Positions 8,193-17,536 of a DNA stretch of 27,137 nt are shown here, piece after piece. The notes beneath the pieces are model-generated. The model saw nothing but the letters and a program-made list of their open reading frames with translations. It did no database searches and had not been told where the DNA came from. The first letter of the stretch is position 1; each line of letters opens with the position of its first letter. The translations under genes were made by a program, and so were the position numbers. The stretch is from a virus, in IMG/VR virus record IMGVR_UViG_3300045051_001502, positions 1 to 27,137 of that record; one strand, written 5' to 3'.

Positions 8193-10610
8193 TTAAATCT
8201 TACAAGCCTCCAACAAATCCGCCAGAGTGTGAGCCTTCTCAATCTCTGCCTTTAGGTCAGCAACCGAAACCTCCAAACCCGTATCTGGATCAATAACACG
8301 CCCATCAAGGTTATCGTTTAGATACGCCATCGCATCGTTAAATGCTTTGTCTGTTACCGCACCATCACCAATCAACTCCTTTGCTGACTGCTGGACCGAC
8401 GCAATAACATTGTCCACGTTGGCAACAGATACCTTCAACTCATCCGCCGCCCTCTGTAGATGCTCACCCATCACCTCAAGGTTAAGGCGCTCATCAAAGG
8501 AATTGCTGATTTCGTGGATGTTCGCTGCAACCCTGTCAAGGAACGCCTTCGTTTCCTTGTCCATAAAGGAAGACTTCTTTGAAATCATCTTGTCCAAGGC
8601 ATCTTCAAGAGAAGAACCCTTATCAAGCATATCCTCAAATAGCGCACCCTCTTTGTTGGTGAGGTTCCCAACGATGTCTTGAACAGAAAGCGTCTCGCCA
8701 TCCCGCATCCTGTTACGGATTTCGTGGAGGCCAACCAGTTCACGGATTTTGGATGGGTTCACAGTTGGATGCATTGCATACAATTCGGCAAAGGCAACCT
8801 TGTTGCCCTCTACCAACTTGGCTTCGTCCAGCACCTCAAGGGCGGCGGTAATCTCCGCTTCTTCCCTCGGAGCATTGGCTTCCATCTTCTGAAGGCGGCG
8901 CTCACCGGCTGCGGCAATCTTGCCAACTCGGGAAACCTCATCCCCCGCCTGCCTCAACTGCTTTTCAGCAATGCCAATCTCACGGGCGAAATCCTGGGCT
9001 GCGCCTTCCTTGATGGACGCGCTATCCAGTAGGCGGGCCTTGGCTGCATCAATGTCTGCCTTGGCGCTGGCAACGATGGTTGCATATTCACCCTCAAGGG
9101 CCTTGCGTTCCTTTTTGGGAATGTTCTCCGCAAGGCGCTCATTGATTTCCTTGAGGCGGGTTGCCGTGGGTTCGTCCAGTCCGTGCTTTGCCAATAGAGC
9201 GGGGTCCGGCAGATCACGGGCGGCTTCCGCACGCAGCCGGGCAACCTCGCTATCAATCGCGGTCTTCTGAGCCTGCAAATCCGCCAAGCGGCCCTCAACG
9301 TCCCCCTTGGCTTTCTCTGCCTGGGTCAACATCCCCTCGCCCATACGGCGCTGAAGGCGTGCGTTGATTTCCGCCTTCTGATCCATCAGCACCTTGGGGT
9401 TTTCCGTGTAGTGGTCCACCAACTCACGGAAGCGGGCATACTGGTTCTCTGTCAGGTAGGAGGAAAGAACATCATCAACCTCCCTGCCCGTCAGTGACCC
9501 ACTGGCAACATCCCGAGACAGCCCTTCCAAATCACTGGCGCGGGCCTTCAGCACATCAACGGTTTCAGCCGTAATCTTAAGGTCCGGGCTGTAATCCATA
9601 TCCGCGATAGCGCGGGAAACCTCTTGGTAGTTTCGGAGATTGGTTGCCAGGGTTTCAGCATCAACATTGCTCAGTTTGGTGTTGAGCGTGCCAAAGGAAG
9701 CCACGTCTTCAATTGCGTGGGCATCGCTAATAACCTTCAACTGGTCTTGAACCTCGGGAGGCAACTTGCTTTGGTGAGCCTGTAGGGTCTGAGTTGCAGC
9801 CCTGGCTTCCATCGGATTCCCGCTGGCAATCTTACCAACCAGATACTTCACACCCTTAGCCGTGCCACCAATCACACCAGTGAGGGCCGCGCCACCAACA
9901 GCCGCACCCGCAAGGGCCATACCCGTTTCCGCGTTAACCTGTTCGTTGGTCAAACCTTGCTCACGGGCAAAATCACGGACACCACCAGGCGCGAACTGGA
10001 TCGCAGTTTCGGCAACCGTATTGGCACCCGCATTGACCAGCATAGAGAGGCCCAATGCCTCAACGGCAATGGGGGCTGTTGCAACCGTGATACCGATGTT
10101 GATGGGGTCAGCCATTGAGCCTGCGGCCTGACCAATGAACCCACCAACCGCGCCACCGAATGAGGCGCGTTCGCTCACATCTTGGAAGACGTTGCGGGCT
10201 TCCTTGGCCTCATCCAACACACGCTGATTAGCGCGCTGGCTCACTTCCTCATAGGTCAACCATTCTTGGCCGGGGCGCTCGGCGCGCAACTTCTCAATTG
10301 CCTTGTTGTATGAGGCAACGTGCCCACCATTGAAATCTGAGGCTGGATCATCCTTGGCTGACCATTCGCGGTTAAGGTCACCGCTTGAAGGCACGTTGTG
10401 CCCCTGTGCCCTCGCCGCCTCAATCTGGTCATTCAACAATTCATCGTGGTACTTGTTGTAGTACCACGAACGCGAAATGGACATTTTGCTATGCAGGGAA
10501 TCCTCAATACCTGCATCAAAGTTCTCATTGAAGTTGGTTAGCACCTGACCTTGCGTTAGGTTGTTTGCAACCCAATCCTTCGCATCGTCAGTAATATTAA
10601 GAAACGCCAT
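8193..10610 (-). CDS. Internal virion / ejection protein with membrane-active segments
   Basis: This gene encodes 805 aa. Its start overlaps the upstream stop by one base (TAATG). Residues about 150-275 contain several Gly/Ala-rich hydrophobic stretches (GGAVGGFIGQAAGS, ITVATAPIAVEALGLSMLV, GMALAGAAVGGAALTGVIGG) that could insert into a membrane. Residues about 400-800 are long charged helices rich in Glu, Lys and Ala, typical of coiled coils. The combination fits an ejected internal core protein, comparable in position to T7 gp15/gp16. No enzymatic motif is seen. Its exact family is not recognised. Confidence 0.8.
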   Translation of the reverse strand: MAFLNITDDAKDWVANNLTQGQVLTNFNENFDAGIEDSLHSKMSISRSWYYNKYHDELLNDQIEAARAQGHNVPSSGDLNREWSAKDDPASDFNGGHVASYNKAIEKLRAERPGQEWLTYEEVSQRANQRVLDEAKEARNVFQDVSERASFGGAVGGFIGQAAGSMADPINIGITVATAPIAVEALGLSMLVNAGANTVAETAIQFAPGGVRDFAREQGLTNEQVNAETGMALAGAAVGGAALTGVIGGTAKGVKYLVGKIASGNPMEARAATQTLQAHQSKLPPEVQDQLKVISDAHAIEDVASFGTLNTKLSNVDAETLATNLRNYQEVSRAIADMDYSPDLKITAETVDVLKARASDLEGLSRDVASGSLTGREVDDVLSSYLTENQYARFRELVDHYTENPKVLMDQKAEINARLQRRMGEGMLTQAEKAKGDVEGRLADLQAQKTAIDSEVARLRAEAARDLPDPALLAKHGLDEPTATRLKEINERLAENIPKKERKALEGEYATIVASAKADIDAAKARLLDSASIKEGAAQDFAREIGIAEKQLRQAGDEVSRVGKIAAAGERRLQKMEANAPREEAEITAALEVLDEAKLVEGNKVAFAELYAMHPTVNPSKIRELVGLHEIRNRMRDGETLSVQDIVGNLTNKEGALFEDMLDKGSSLEDALDKMISKKSSFMDKETKAFLDRVAANIHEISNSFDERLNLEVMGEHLQRAADELKVSVANVDNVIASVQQSAKELIGDGAVTDKAFNDAMAYLNDNLDGRVIDPDTGLEVSVADLKAEIEKAHTLADLLEACKI

Positions 10611-12736
10611 TACTTAATCCCCAAATCTTGGTCAAGGCTATCAAGCATCCTCTTCTGAGAAGCAACCATATTAGCCTTAATGGTGGGAACAACCTTACCC
10701 ATATCAAGGGTGTACGGCTGTCCGTTTCTATCAGTGGCAATCACAACCTCTTCCTTGTTCCAGACAGATGGCTTGTTGCGGAAGCCAAGAATATAGGTGC
10801 CATTGTCATACGGGATGAGAGTTCCCTTCTTCTTCACTTCATCAACCGTCAACTCCCTGGCCTGCGTACCGAGGCGAACCATTGGCATTTCGCCATTACC
10901 AGCCGTCTTCAAATCCGTTGGCTGCATCCAGTTCCAAAGGGCTTGATGGCCCATTGAATCCTCACCCTTTGCGAAGGGAACGGTTTTCTTTCCATTCACC
11001 TCAACGATACGACCACCAAAATACTTATCAGCGGCCTTCGTGATTAGGTCATCATCAACGCCCTTGATTGTCTCGCTCGCCATTCCGAAATACATATTGC
11101 GCAAACCCTGCACAATCTGACGGCGCATAGTGTGGTTTGGATCAATGATATTTAGACCAAGTTCGTCAACCACCCCATTAATCTTCGCATCCAGCGTCTT
11201 ATCCGTATCGCCCAAGAAAGCGGGATTGGTTTCAAATCGCTTGCGACCTTTAGCCATCGTATCCGCTGCATCCTTGTCGCCAGTCAGAAGGAAGTTCACC
11301 TCATCGGCAATGGAAGAGTCCTTCTCGTGCAACTGCTTAAGAACACGCTGCATCTTGTCAGGGCTATTGCCAGTGAGTTTCTGCAAGACCTGCGTATAAG
11401 CACGCTGTTCATTTGCACCACCACTCTTGAACACGCGGGTAAATGCCTTTGCTTCATCGGGAAGAAGGATGTTTGGCTCAACCCCGTACATAGTGCGGGC
11501 GCTTTCCACTGCCTGGGCACGGGCTGCGATGCTGTCCTCATTGGTCAAATCCAGAGGGGCAACCTTCGCAATGTTGTAGGTTCTCATATAAGAGAGAACA
11601 TCACCGGATGAGCGAGCGGTTGAAAGATCGTTGAACATCTTAATCTTTCGCTCAAACACATCCTTATCCCTGGCATCCAATTCACCGGCCTGATACTTAG
11701 CCAAGCCATTGGTAATCTCGGCTTCCTGAGTTTTGTAATCCTGCCCCTTGAAATCAATGAGTTGGGAAACAGAGGAATGGGCATCCTCAAGGCGCTTCAT
11801 CAAACGCCCGCCGTCCAAGTCGCTGTAACGGGATACAACACCCATAATCTGCTGGTAGTCCTTCGGAACACCGCCCTTCTCTTCCAACTCCTTAATTGCA
11901 AACATTGCATCCTGACGAACCAAGCCATACTGAGCCATTCGCAAGGTGCGGGCCTCGCGTTCTTCCTGCTTACGAAGGGCATCCTGTCGCTTAATCTCAG
12001 CCTGTGCGGCATTGATGAGGGTTGCACGCGCGTTGGTCTGTAGGTGCGGAAACTGGTTGCCGTCCTTCAGTTGTTCCAGCGCAGCCCTTGGGTTGTTCTC
12101 AACCACAGTCAAGCCAAGGCTGTAATCAACCTGATTACCCAAGGCTTCTTTCTTGCGCTGCGCAACTTCCGGCGCAACGTGGCCTGCATTGACCAACTGA
12201 TCCCAAGCGGAAAACCTCTTATCAAGTTCCTGATAGATCAACTGCGGGGTATCAGCCCACTTATACATATTGGTTGTTAGAACGTTGTCGCCGTCTTCAA
12301 CCTTGGCAATACCCTCACCGGCAACCTTCTTACGGTAATCTTCCCTAACCTTGAACATATGGGAACGCGCGGAACCCATAATGGAGTTCTCCAAGTGAGA
12401 CAGCGCCTTGATGTCACTAACTCGCTCACGCAGCCCAAGGCGATATTCATTGGACTTAACCTTGAAGTGTTCCATCTGCTGTTCATATGGAAGGTTCTTG
12501 GTTTCATCCTCCAACTTAAAGAAGAAGTCCATCATCTTGGTTTCTTCGTCGGCAACCGTGTTCACACGTTCAGCCGCCGCAAACTGTTCGGAAATCACAT
12601 TGCCAAACTGCTTTGCAGAATTTGACAACTCCGATACTGCGGCCTGCTGATCGGCAAGGATAGACGGACTGATATATGCACCAGTGCCTTGCGGAGAAAT
12701 ACTTTCCTGGTTTTCATAACTCTGAATGCGCGGCAT
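10610..12736 (-). CDS. Internal core / ejection protein, gp15-like by position and size
   Basis: This gene encodes 708 aa (T7 gp15 has 747). It is predominantly helical and highly charged with no membrane segment. Residues about 28-60 (ADQQAAVSELSNSAKQFG) resemble the N-terminal region of podoviral internal proteins encoded after the gp14 homologue. It lies 16 nt after the gp14-like gene and overlaps the next ejection gene by one base. It is inferred to be one ring of the internal core that leaves the particle with the DNA. Sequence similarity to T7 gp15 is not obvious. Confidence 0.75.
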   Translation of the reverse strand: MPRIQSYENQESISPQGTGAYISPSILADQQAAVSELSNSAKQFGNVISEQFAAAERVNTVADEETKMMDFFFKLEDETKNLPYEQQMEHFKVKSNEYRLGLRERVSDIKALSHLENSIMGSARSHMFKVREDYRKKVAGEGIAKVEDGDNVLTTNMYKWADTPQLIYQELDKRFSAWDQLVNAGHVAPEVAQRKKEALGNQVDYSLGLTVVENNPRAALEQLKDGNQFPHLQTNARATLINAAQAEIKRQDALRKQEEREARTLRMAQYGLVRQDAMFAIKELEEKGGVPKDYQQIMGVVSRYSDLDGGRLMKRLEDAHSSVSQLIDFKGQDYKTQEAEITNGLAKYQAGELDARDKDVFERKIKMFNDLSTARSSGDVLSYMRTYNIAKVAPLDLTNEDSIAARAQAVESARTMYGVEPNILLPDEAKAFTRVFKSGGANEQRAYTQVLQKLTGNSPDKMQRVLKQLHEKDSSIADEVNFLLTGDKDAADTMAKGRKRFETNPAFLGDTDKTLDAKINGVVDELGLNIIDPNHTMRRQIVQGLRNMYFGMASETIKGVDDDLITKAADKYFGGRIVEVNGKKTVPFAKGEDSMGHQALWNWMQPTDLKTAGNGEMPMVRLGTQARELTVDEVKKKGTLIPYDNGTYILGFRNKPSVWNKEEVVIATDRNGQPYTLDMGKVVPTIKANMVASQKRMLDSLDQDLGIK

Positions 12737-12752
12737 TCTTCACCTCAAATCA

Positions 12753-13361
12753 TTACGGATCAAAATACAATTCACCATTGGGGCCGGATGGAACCGTTGT
12801 GTCTTGCACGAATGGTTCAATGGTTGATCCTTGATTGAACCAACCCGGATTCATATTCGCCACCATAGAAGCGCCTTGGAGAAGGGAAGCACCCGCGCGC
12901 ATATAACCGGATTGAACCGCCATATCTGCGCCCCAGCGCATACCTGCGGCCTCGTTCTGGCCCCGGATCGCCGCCACCTCGCCCTTATGGATGATCGCCA
13001 GCCGGTCAAGTTCGGCGCTGGCTGCGGTATCAGCCATCATCAACAGCGGGCTTCCCTCAGTGCCCACAACGCCATTAGACGCGAAGGCGGCTTCCTGACG
13101 GGCCAGGAAGGCGCGGGACTTCTCCTGCTGTCGCTTGGCTTCGTATTGCGCCCAATCGCGGGCGCTTTGGGCGTTCATTTCCGCCACCTGGGCGTTGTAC
13201 CGCATCAACGCGGCTTGCTGCATACCGGACTGAACCGCACCGATTGCAGAGAACGCGGTTGCGCCAAGGGCCAAAGAGGTTGCCACCGTGGCACCAGCGG
13301 CAAAGCCAATGCCACCCGTTGCAACACCTGCAATCAATGGAACTGCTACAGAACCACCCAT
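12753..13361 (-). CDS. Internal virion core protein, T7 gp14-like
   Basis: This gene encodes 202 aa, close to the 196 aa of T7 gp14. Residues 6-45 are a long Gly/Ala hydrophobic region (PLIAGVATGGIGFAAGATVA and following). A helical segment follows with MRYNAQVAEMNAQSARDW and RAFLARQEAAFASNGV, a pattern shared by phage core proteins of this family. Gp14-type proteins are ejected first and help form the outer-membrane part of the channel. Its position between the gp13-like gene and the larger core proteins reproduces the T7 order. Confidence 0.85.
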   Translation of the reverse strand: MGGSVAVPLIAGVATGGIGFAAGATVATSLALGATAFSAIGAVQSGMQQAALMRYNAQVAEMNAQSARDWAQYEAKRQQEKSRAFLARQEAAFASNGVVGTEGSPLLMMADTAASAELDRLAIIHKGEVAAIRGQNEAAGMRWGADMAVQSGYMRAGASLLQGASMVANMNPGWFNQGSTIEPFVQDTTVPSGPNGELYFDP

Positions 13362-13365
13362 AAAA

Positions 13366-13788
13366 TCACTCCTTAATCAACGCATACCGGAAATAATCTC
13401 TTCCGTTCGCATACATTCTATCCAATCCGACTTTCTCAAACCCAAGCCACTCAACAAACCTTTGCCCTTGTGGGAAATCAGCCCTCACTTGCGCTTGAAG
13501 CCTTACATATTCAGTCATCATATTTTCAATGTGCCACTTAACTTCCTTGATGATGCTCTTTCGGTATCTTGGCAGTTTGTCAGAGAACAACGCCCATAGT
13601 TCGCCATTACCCGGTTGAACCGTCACAACACCACCCATTGCAATCACCTCACCGTCATACATTGCAGTGAACGCATATGTGTTTGCATATGCTGGCAGAT
13701 ATTGAAGATGGTTAAGAAACTCCTCTCGTTGCTCCTCACGCACATTCAAACCACTTAGTTGCAACTCATTGAATGGAACAAAGATCAT
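13366..13788 (-). CDS. Internal virion protein gp13-like, GNAT fold
   Basis: This gene encodes 140 aa. Its ATG overlaps the stop of the tail tubular B gene (ATGA). The layout AFTAMYDGEVIAMGGVV, then GELWALFSD, then a helix and AQVRADFPQGQRFVEWLGFEKVG is that of the degenerate GNAT fold in T7 gp13-type proteins (virion assembly factor for the internal core). The usual acetyl-CoA loop (R/QxxGxG/A) is missing, so catalysis is doubtful. Position between gp12-like and gp14-like genes supports the call. Confidence 0.78.
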   Translation of the reverse strand: MIFVPFNELQLSGLNVREEQREEFLNHLQYLPAYANTYAFTAMYDGEVIAMGGVVTVQPGNGELWALFSDKLPRYRKSIIKEVKWHIENMMTEYVRLQAQVRADFPQGQRFVEWLGFEKVGLDRMYANGRDYFRYALIKE

Positions 13789-15767
13789 CGCTCAAGGCTC
13801 ATATGCATAATCACCGCCAAGATATTTAGCGGCAACGGCTTGTCCTGCTGAACGTAAATCTGCCCATCAATATTCCAGCCACCACCCAAATCAAGCGCCT
13901 TGTGTTCGGTAGTAGCCTGCGGTCCTTCGTGATATGGAATTGAGAAAATCTCACGCATATCATCCAATGACTGTCCCGCCATTCCACCAACTGACTTATA
14001 ACAGTCAAGAGAGATAGAATGGATTACCTTCTGCTTTCCTTGTGCAGTGCTGGCAGGGTTCACCTCGGCGCGAAGCGTTTGGAGAGTAGACGTGTAGCCA
14101 AGCCCAACGTGGACCTTGCTTGCTGCCTCATCCAGCGTGATGGCACCACCCACAACCGTAGCCTCTGATTCGTTGGCCCCATCCGCGAATACCTGCACGG
14201 TTTGCCCTTCCAAGTGGGAAAGGCCGGTGATGGTGGTTGCTGGGGCGCCGTTGTAGGTCAGCCCGCTATCCACATAGAACCAATCACCGTTATCCGTGGC
14301 ATCAACCGTGCTTCTGGTCAGAACCTCCACATAACGCTTGGTGGTTCCGTTGATGGTGCGCCTAACCACCATCCAAAGATCATCCTGCGTGCCGTCCGGG
14401 CTGGGGATCACGCACACGCTCTCCACCTTTCCGCCGCCGCCCAAGATGTGGCGATGCCAGCCGGTAACCTTCTGGTCCCTCATATACGTGAAGCCCAAAA
14501 GGGTTCCATCTGCCCGAGGTGCCCACAGGATGCGATTTGGCCGGGTCTGATAGGCAAACTCGCTCACACCACCTCTTGTGATGTGCTGCGCAAGCAACGT
14601 CATCTCAGGGCAACCATACGAATCGCTATCAAACTGGTAAGCCAGTTCGTGAACCACTTCCTTACCGCTACCAACAAACATAATTGCAGAACCAATCTGC
14701 CTTCCCTGAATGTTGGCACAACCCAACACCTGGACACGTTCCGTCTTAATGGTGGCCGTTGCAATTGCCTTCGTTGCATCGTTGGAGAATAGACGCCACA
14801 CGCTATCAGACGTGCCAATCATAAGGTCGTTCTTGTTATTCACATCAAACCAATAGATGGCATTCACCTCACCGCTATCAAGCGTCCAACTAATGGCGTC
14901 CGTATCAACCAACTTATCCGAGGTTGAGAAGTCATCATAAACGTTGGTACGGGATGCATAGAGGGTTTGGGGCTTCTCAGAGGTGCCACCGAACCACAGG
15001 CGCGCGCCATAGATCGCCACAGCACGCGGCTGGTTGGTGCCCCAAAACGCACCAAACTTGAATTTTGAGGTGGCGTTGACGTTCTCAAAATCTCGCGCCG
15101 TGGCTACCTGCACAGAGGATGGCGAGTTGTATGCAGTGATGCGCCCATAACCCCACTTAGCGCCCCCGTGGAGGGCAACCAGGCGGCCAACGTCTGCACT
15201 GGTGAAGGGGGAGAAACCCGAGGCGTTAACCGTAACTGTGCCCGTGGTGCCGGAAGCGGTGAGTTTCTTGCTATCGCTCACGTTCTCAGGGAGGTACGGG
15301 CCATCAAGGAACAACTGTTCCTGAATGGTCCAACTGGCGTGGCCTGTGCGGCTCAACACCTGGGGAGGGTGAACGCCATCGGACAACCACATCTTATCAT
15401 ATGACTGAGAGAACTTAAGGTTCCAAAGGTCACTTTCGCTGAATGGCGTTGCAATCTCATATACGGCATTTGAACCGTTTAGAACCTGCCCATAATCCTT
15501 ATAGACCCTCATATAAAGGTGCCCAAACTCCAACACGTAAGCCTGAGTTGTTCCGAACTTGAACGGAATGAGGCGCGTTTGCTTATTGCAATCCTTCACC
15601 TGAGAGACAAAGCGAGTGCCAGAACGGCGCTCCAAACCACCATATGTCTTAATAATGAAATTCTCCACCTTGGCCGCACTGTTGCGGTATTGCTCAAGGT
15701 TGGAACGCGCATAAATCCAGGGAGTAACCTCACCGCCTGTAAACGTATTTTGACTAATTTGCACCAT
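13785..15767 (-). CDS. Tail tubular protein B (nozzle), T7 gp12-like
   Basis: This gene encodes 660 aa. The N-terminus (NTFTGGEVTPWIYARSNLEQY, then FIIKTYGGLERRSGTRFV) and LIPFKFGTTQAYVLEFG are hallmarks of the podoviral tail nozzle/stabilisation protein family. Further beta-propeller-like repeats include GTNQPRAVAIYGARLWFGG. It forms the lower tail tube and the attachment point for the fibres. It is 9 nt downstream of the tail tubular A gene and overlaps the gp13-like gene. Confidence 0.92.
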   Translation of the reverse strand: MVQISQNTFTGGEVTPWIYARSNLEQYRNSAAKVENFIIKTYGGLERRSGTRFVSQVKDCNKQTRLIPFKFGTTQAYVLEFGHLYMRVYKDYGQVLNGSNAVYEIATPFSESDLWNLKFSQSYDKMWLSDGVHPPQVLSRTGHASWTIQEQLFLDGPYLPENVSDSKKLTASGTTGTVTVNASGFSPFTSADVGRLVALHGGAKWGYGRITAYNSPSSVQVATARDFENVNATSKFKFGAFWGTNQPRAVAIYGARLWFGGTSEKPQTLYASRTNVYDDFSTSDKLVDTDAISWTLDSGEVNAIYWFDVNNKNDLMIGTSDSVWRLFSNDATKAIATATIKTERVQVLGCANIQGRQIGSAIMFVGSGKEVVHELAYQFDSDSYGCPEMTLLAQHITRGGVSEFAYQTRPNRILWAPRADGTLLGFTYMRDQKVTGWHRHILGGGGKVESVCVIPSPDGTQDDLWMVVRRTINGTTKRYVEVLTRSTVDATDNGDWFYVDSGLTYNGAPATTITGLSHLEGQTVQVFADGANESEATVVGGAITLDEAASKVHVGLGYTSTLQTLRAEVNPASTAQGKQKVIHSISLDCYKSVGGMAGQSLDDMREIFSIPYHEGPQATTEHKALDLGGGWNIDGQIYVQQDKPLPLNILAVIMHMSLER

Positions 15768-15776
15768 ACAGCCACC

Positions 15777-16370
15777 TTAAAAGAACACGGTGTGAATAAC
15801 GTTATCATCAATGTAAGTGTCACCCTGCCCGCCTTCTGCGGAATCAAGGAAGCGCGCCTCAGCAAGCGTTCGCTCATAACGTTCTTCCATCAACTGGACC
15901 AGCGAACCCTGGCCCGAACGAGAGAACACGATATCCGCCGCAAGCCTACGGGCGATGCATTCACGCAGCATTGGGGTGTACTGGCTGGCATCGGTAATAC
16001 GAGCCACATAAACGACGTTCAACGTTGGAACATCAGCAAGGATCGCACGACCTTCAGGCTTAACCTGTTCGTCAATTGAATTACCGTTGGCATCGTAAAC
16101 CTCAAGCACTCGCAAACAGTATGGATCGGTTGGGAGCATAAACTTGTATTCATAACCGAATGCAGGCTTCTCCACCAACGGGGCCAAGGTTGCCCTCGTT
16201 AGACACACATTCCAATTGTGCTGTTGAAACACCTTATCCCTTGCGTGCGCGTAATATCTCTCACACAAGATTGCCGCTTCGCTCTTTCCATCAAACGCCG
16301 TAATACGACCATCCTTGATATAACCAAGCGCAAGGTTGCAAATGCTGATTTCGTTATCCTGTTCAATCAT
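15777..16370 (-). CDS. Tail tubular protein A (adaptor), T7 gp11-like
   Basis: This gene encodes 197 aa, matching the usual ~195 aa. It contains EISICNLALGYIKDGRI, ILCERYYAHARDKVFQQHNWN and FAYEYKFMLP-like YEYKFMLPTDPYCLRV, characteristic of the adaptor between portal and nozzle. The GAGG ribosome site is 7 nt from the ATG. The gene is the first of the tail operon, directly after a hairpin terminator and an ATAAATA box, so its expression can be set apart from that of the capsid gene. Confidence 0.92.
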   Translation of the reverse strand: MIEQDNEISICNLALGYIKDGRITAFDGKSEAAILCERYYAHARDKVFQQHNWNVCLTRATLAPLVEKPAFGYEYKFMLPTDPYCLRVLEVYDANGNSIDEQVKPEGRAILADVPTLNVVYVARITDASQYTPMLRECIARRLAADIVFSRSGQGSLVQLMEERYERTLAEARFLDSAEGGQGDTYIDDNVIHTVFF

Positions 16371-16383
16371 ACGAACACCTCAA

Positions 16384-16416
16384 AACAATATGGGGAGGCT
16401 TTCACCTCCCCATATT
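16384..16416 (-). terminator. Hairpin terminator/attenuator between capsid and tail genes
   Basis: A perfect 12-bp stem (16387-16398 with 16405-16416, arm AATATGGGGAGG, 6-nt loop) is followed on the minus strand by GTTTTG. It lies 27 nt past the capsid stop codon, where strong expression of the capsid must be cut down for the tail genes. The first arm overlaps the ATAAATA box at 16413-16419. Confidence 0.7.
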
Positions 16417-16419
16417 TAT
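16413..16419 (-). promoter_or_regulatory. ATAAATA box ahead of tail tubular A
   Basis: The minus strand reads GTTGATAAATATGGGG, 42 nt before the ATG at 16370. Four bases are shared with the 5' arm of the 12-bp terminator hairpin. Transcription starting about 6 nt downstream would begin inside that arm and could not form the full hairpin. Confidence 0.5.
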
Positions 16420-16442
16420 CAACTACCTATCAAATCAGATTG

Positions 16443-17333
16443 TTAGGCAATCTTGGCCTTAACCTTAACAACAGCCTCTTCTTCCATACGAACGGCACCG
16501 ATGAAGGTAGCAGTCTGGATAGCGAAGTTATTGTTGTGGGTCGGCAGGCGATCAATCGTAGTAGACGGCATATCGTTGTAACCAATCTTCACCGCGTCAG
16601 CGTCAGCAAAGATAAAGTCAGCAATGTTAGAGCCATCAACCGGGCACAGATTGGAAACAACCCAAGTGAAGCCATACCAACGTGCGATGGTGCCTTCAAC
16701 CAACGGCTTAACAGCGTTGTAGTCAGCGGAACCAACCTGAGCAATTGCAAGCAACTGGTCCAGGGCTTCGGAGTTCACGATAGCAATACGGTTCTTGGTG
16801 GAAACACCCTTCTTATCCAACAGTACCTTAGCGCGACGAACCTTGGAGAGCGTCAGGCCGGTATCAACGCCGCTATTGTCATAGTTAGCAGCAACAGTCT
16901 GACCAGCAGGCAGAGCAACAGCAGCACCGCCCTTGACAGTAGCGGAACCAAGGAACGCATTGATGATAACTTCATCGCGCTTGATGCCAACGGCTTCAGC
17001 GTGACGCTGAACCAACTGGCCGGTTGGGTCTTCGCCGCCCATCTTGATGATTTCATCATAGGAAAGAAGATCGGCGCGGCCATACTGAGCGAGGTGGATA
17101 CCGCGCTGGTCAATGGAGAGCGCGGAGAACTGCGTTTCAGTACCCTTGGCACCAATGCTATTCAGCGTGGCAGTACCAAGACGCTTGTAATAAAACGTGT
17201 CGGCATTCTGGACAACCTTGTTAGAAATCAGGTTCCAGAGTTGAGACTGTTCCTGAGACTTGAGATACCAGCCCTGGTTAAACGTATCCTTGAAGGCCGG
17301 CGAAAAATCACTAAATCCGGTAATAGTAGACAT
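16443..17333 (-). CDS. Major capsid protein
   Basis: This gene encodes 296 aa with a GAGG ribosome site 7 nt from the ATG. Conserved-looking blocks include LYLKSQEQSQLW-like WYLKSQEQSQLWNLIS near residue 22, GRADLLSYDEIIKMGGEDPTG around 86-106, AVGIKRDEVIINAFLGSA and FIFADADAVKIGYNDMP. These resemble podoviral major capsid proteins of the HK97 fold. It stands alone between the scaffold gene and the tail operon with its own ATAAATA box, a structured ~200-nt leader and a downstream terminator, consistent with the highest expression level of the region. No frameshifted extension is apparent. Confidence 0.9.
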   Translation of the reverse strand: MSTITGFSDFSPAFKDTFNQGWYLKSQEQSQLWNLISNKVVQNADTFYYKRLGTATLNSIGAKGTETQFSALSIDQRGIHLAQYGRADLLSYDEIIKMGGEDPTGQLVQRHAEAVGIKRDEVIINAFLGSATVKGGAAVALPAGQTVAANYDNSGVDTGLTLSKVRRAKVLLDKKGVSTKNRIAIVNSEALDQLLAIAQVGSADYNAVKPLVEGTIARWYGFTWVVSNLCPVDGSNIADFIFADADAVKIGYNDMPSTTIDRLPTHNNNFAIQTATFIGAVRMEEEAVVKVKAKIA

Positions 17334-17536
17334 ATCAATACCTCATTCAAAATGAATGGTTGAAAATTTATTGTTTGAAAGTCGCTCGCGTTATCCGGCG
17401 AAATAACCGGGCGCTAAACTTGGTATGATTTGCCAGCCCATACCCACGGCTTCGCGGTCCTTCGGAACGCTTGGTGAGTGCTATCGGGGCACATTCAAAA
17501 TGGAATGCGTTATCCCTGCACTCACCCAATCAATCT
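17334..17536 (-). promoter_or_regulatory. Structured 200-nt 5' leader of the capsid mRNA
   Basis: There is no credible gene here. Read on the minus strand, a 9-bp outer stem GGTGAGTGC/GCACTCACC (17518-17526 with 17473-17481) encloses GGG/CCC and GCATTC/GAATGT helices, giving a ~54-nt irregular hairpin. The inner helix contains a G-U pair only in the minus-strand RNA. Further hairpins are GGTATG/CATACC (17422-17444) and GTTAT/ATAAC (17390-17407). The first hairpin would begin about 5 nt from the predicted transcript start, a position that in phage mRNAs protects against decay. Confidence 0.5.

Noticed and set aside
16443-16500. Programmed frameshift at the end of the capsid gene, as in T7 10A/10B.
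   Set aside because: No slippery heptamer and no open frame continue past the stop, and a terminator follows directly.
16218-17363. 381-codon plus-strand ORF opposite the capsid gene, and similar long ones at 17621-18457, 19625-20323 and 21301-22128.
   Set aside because: These are antisense shadows of strongly supported virion genes and have no domain content.
17473-17526. tRNA-like element: GGTGAGTGC pairing with GCACTCACC in the capsid leader.
   Set aside because: Only 54 nt separate the stem ends, there is no T-loop or anticodon arm, and it is better read as a leader hairpin on the minus strand.
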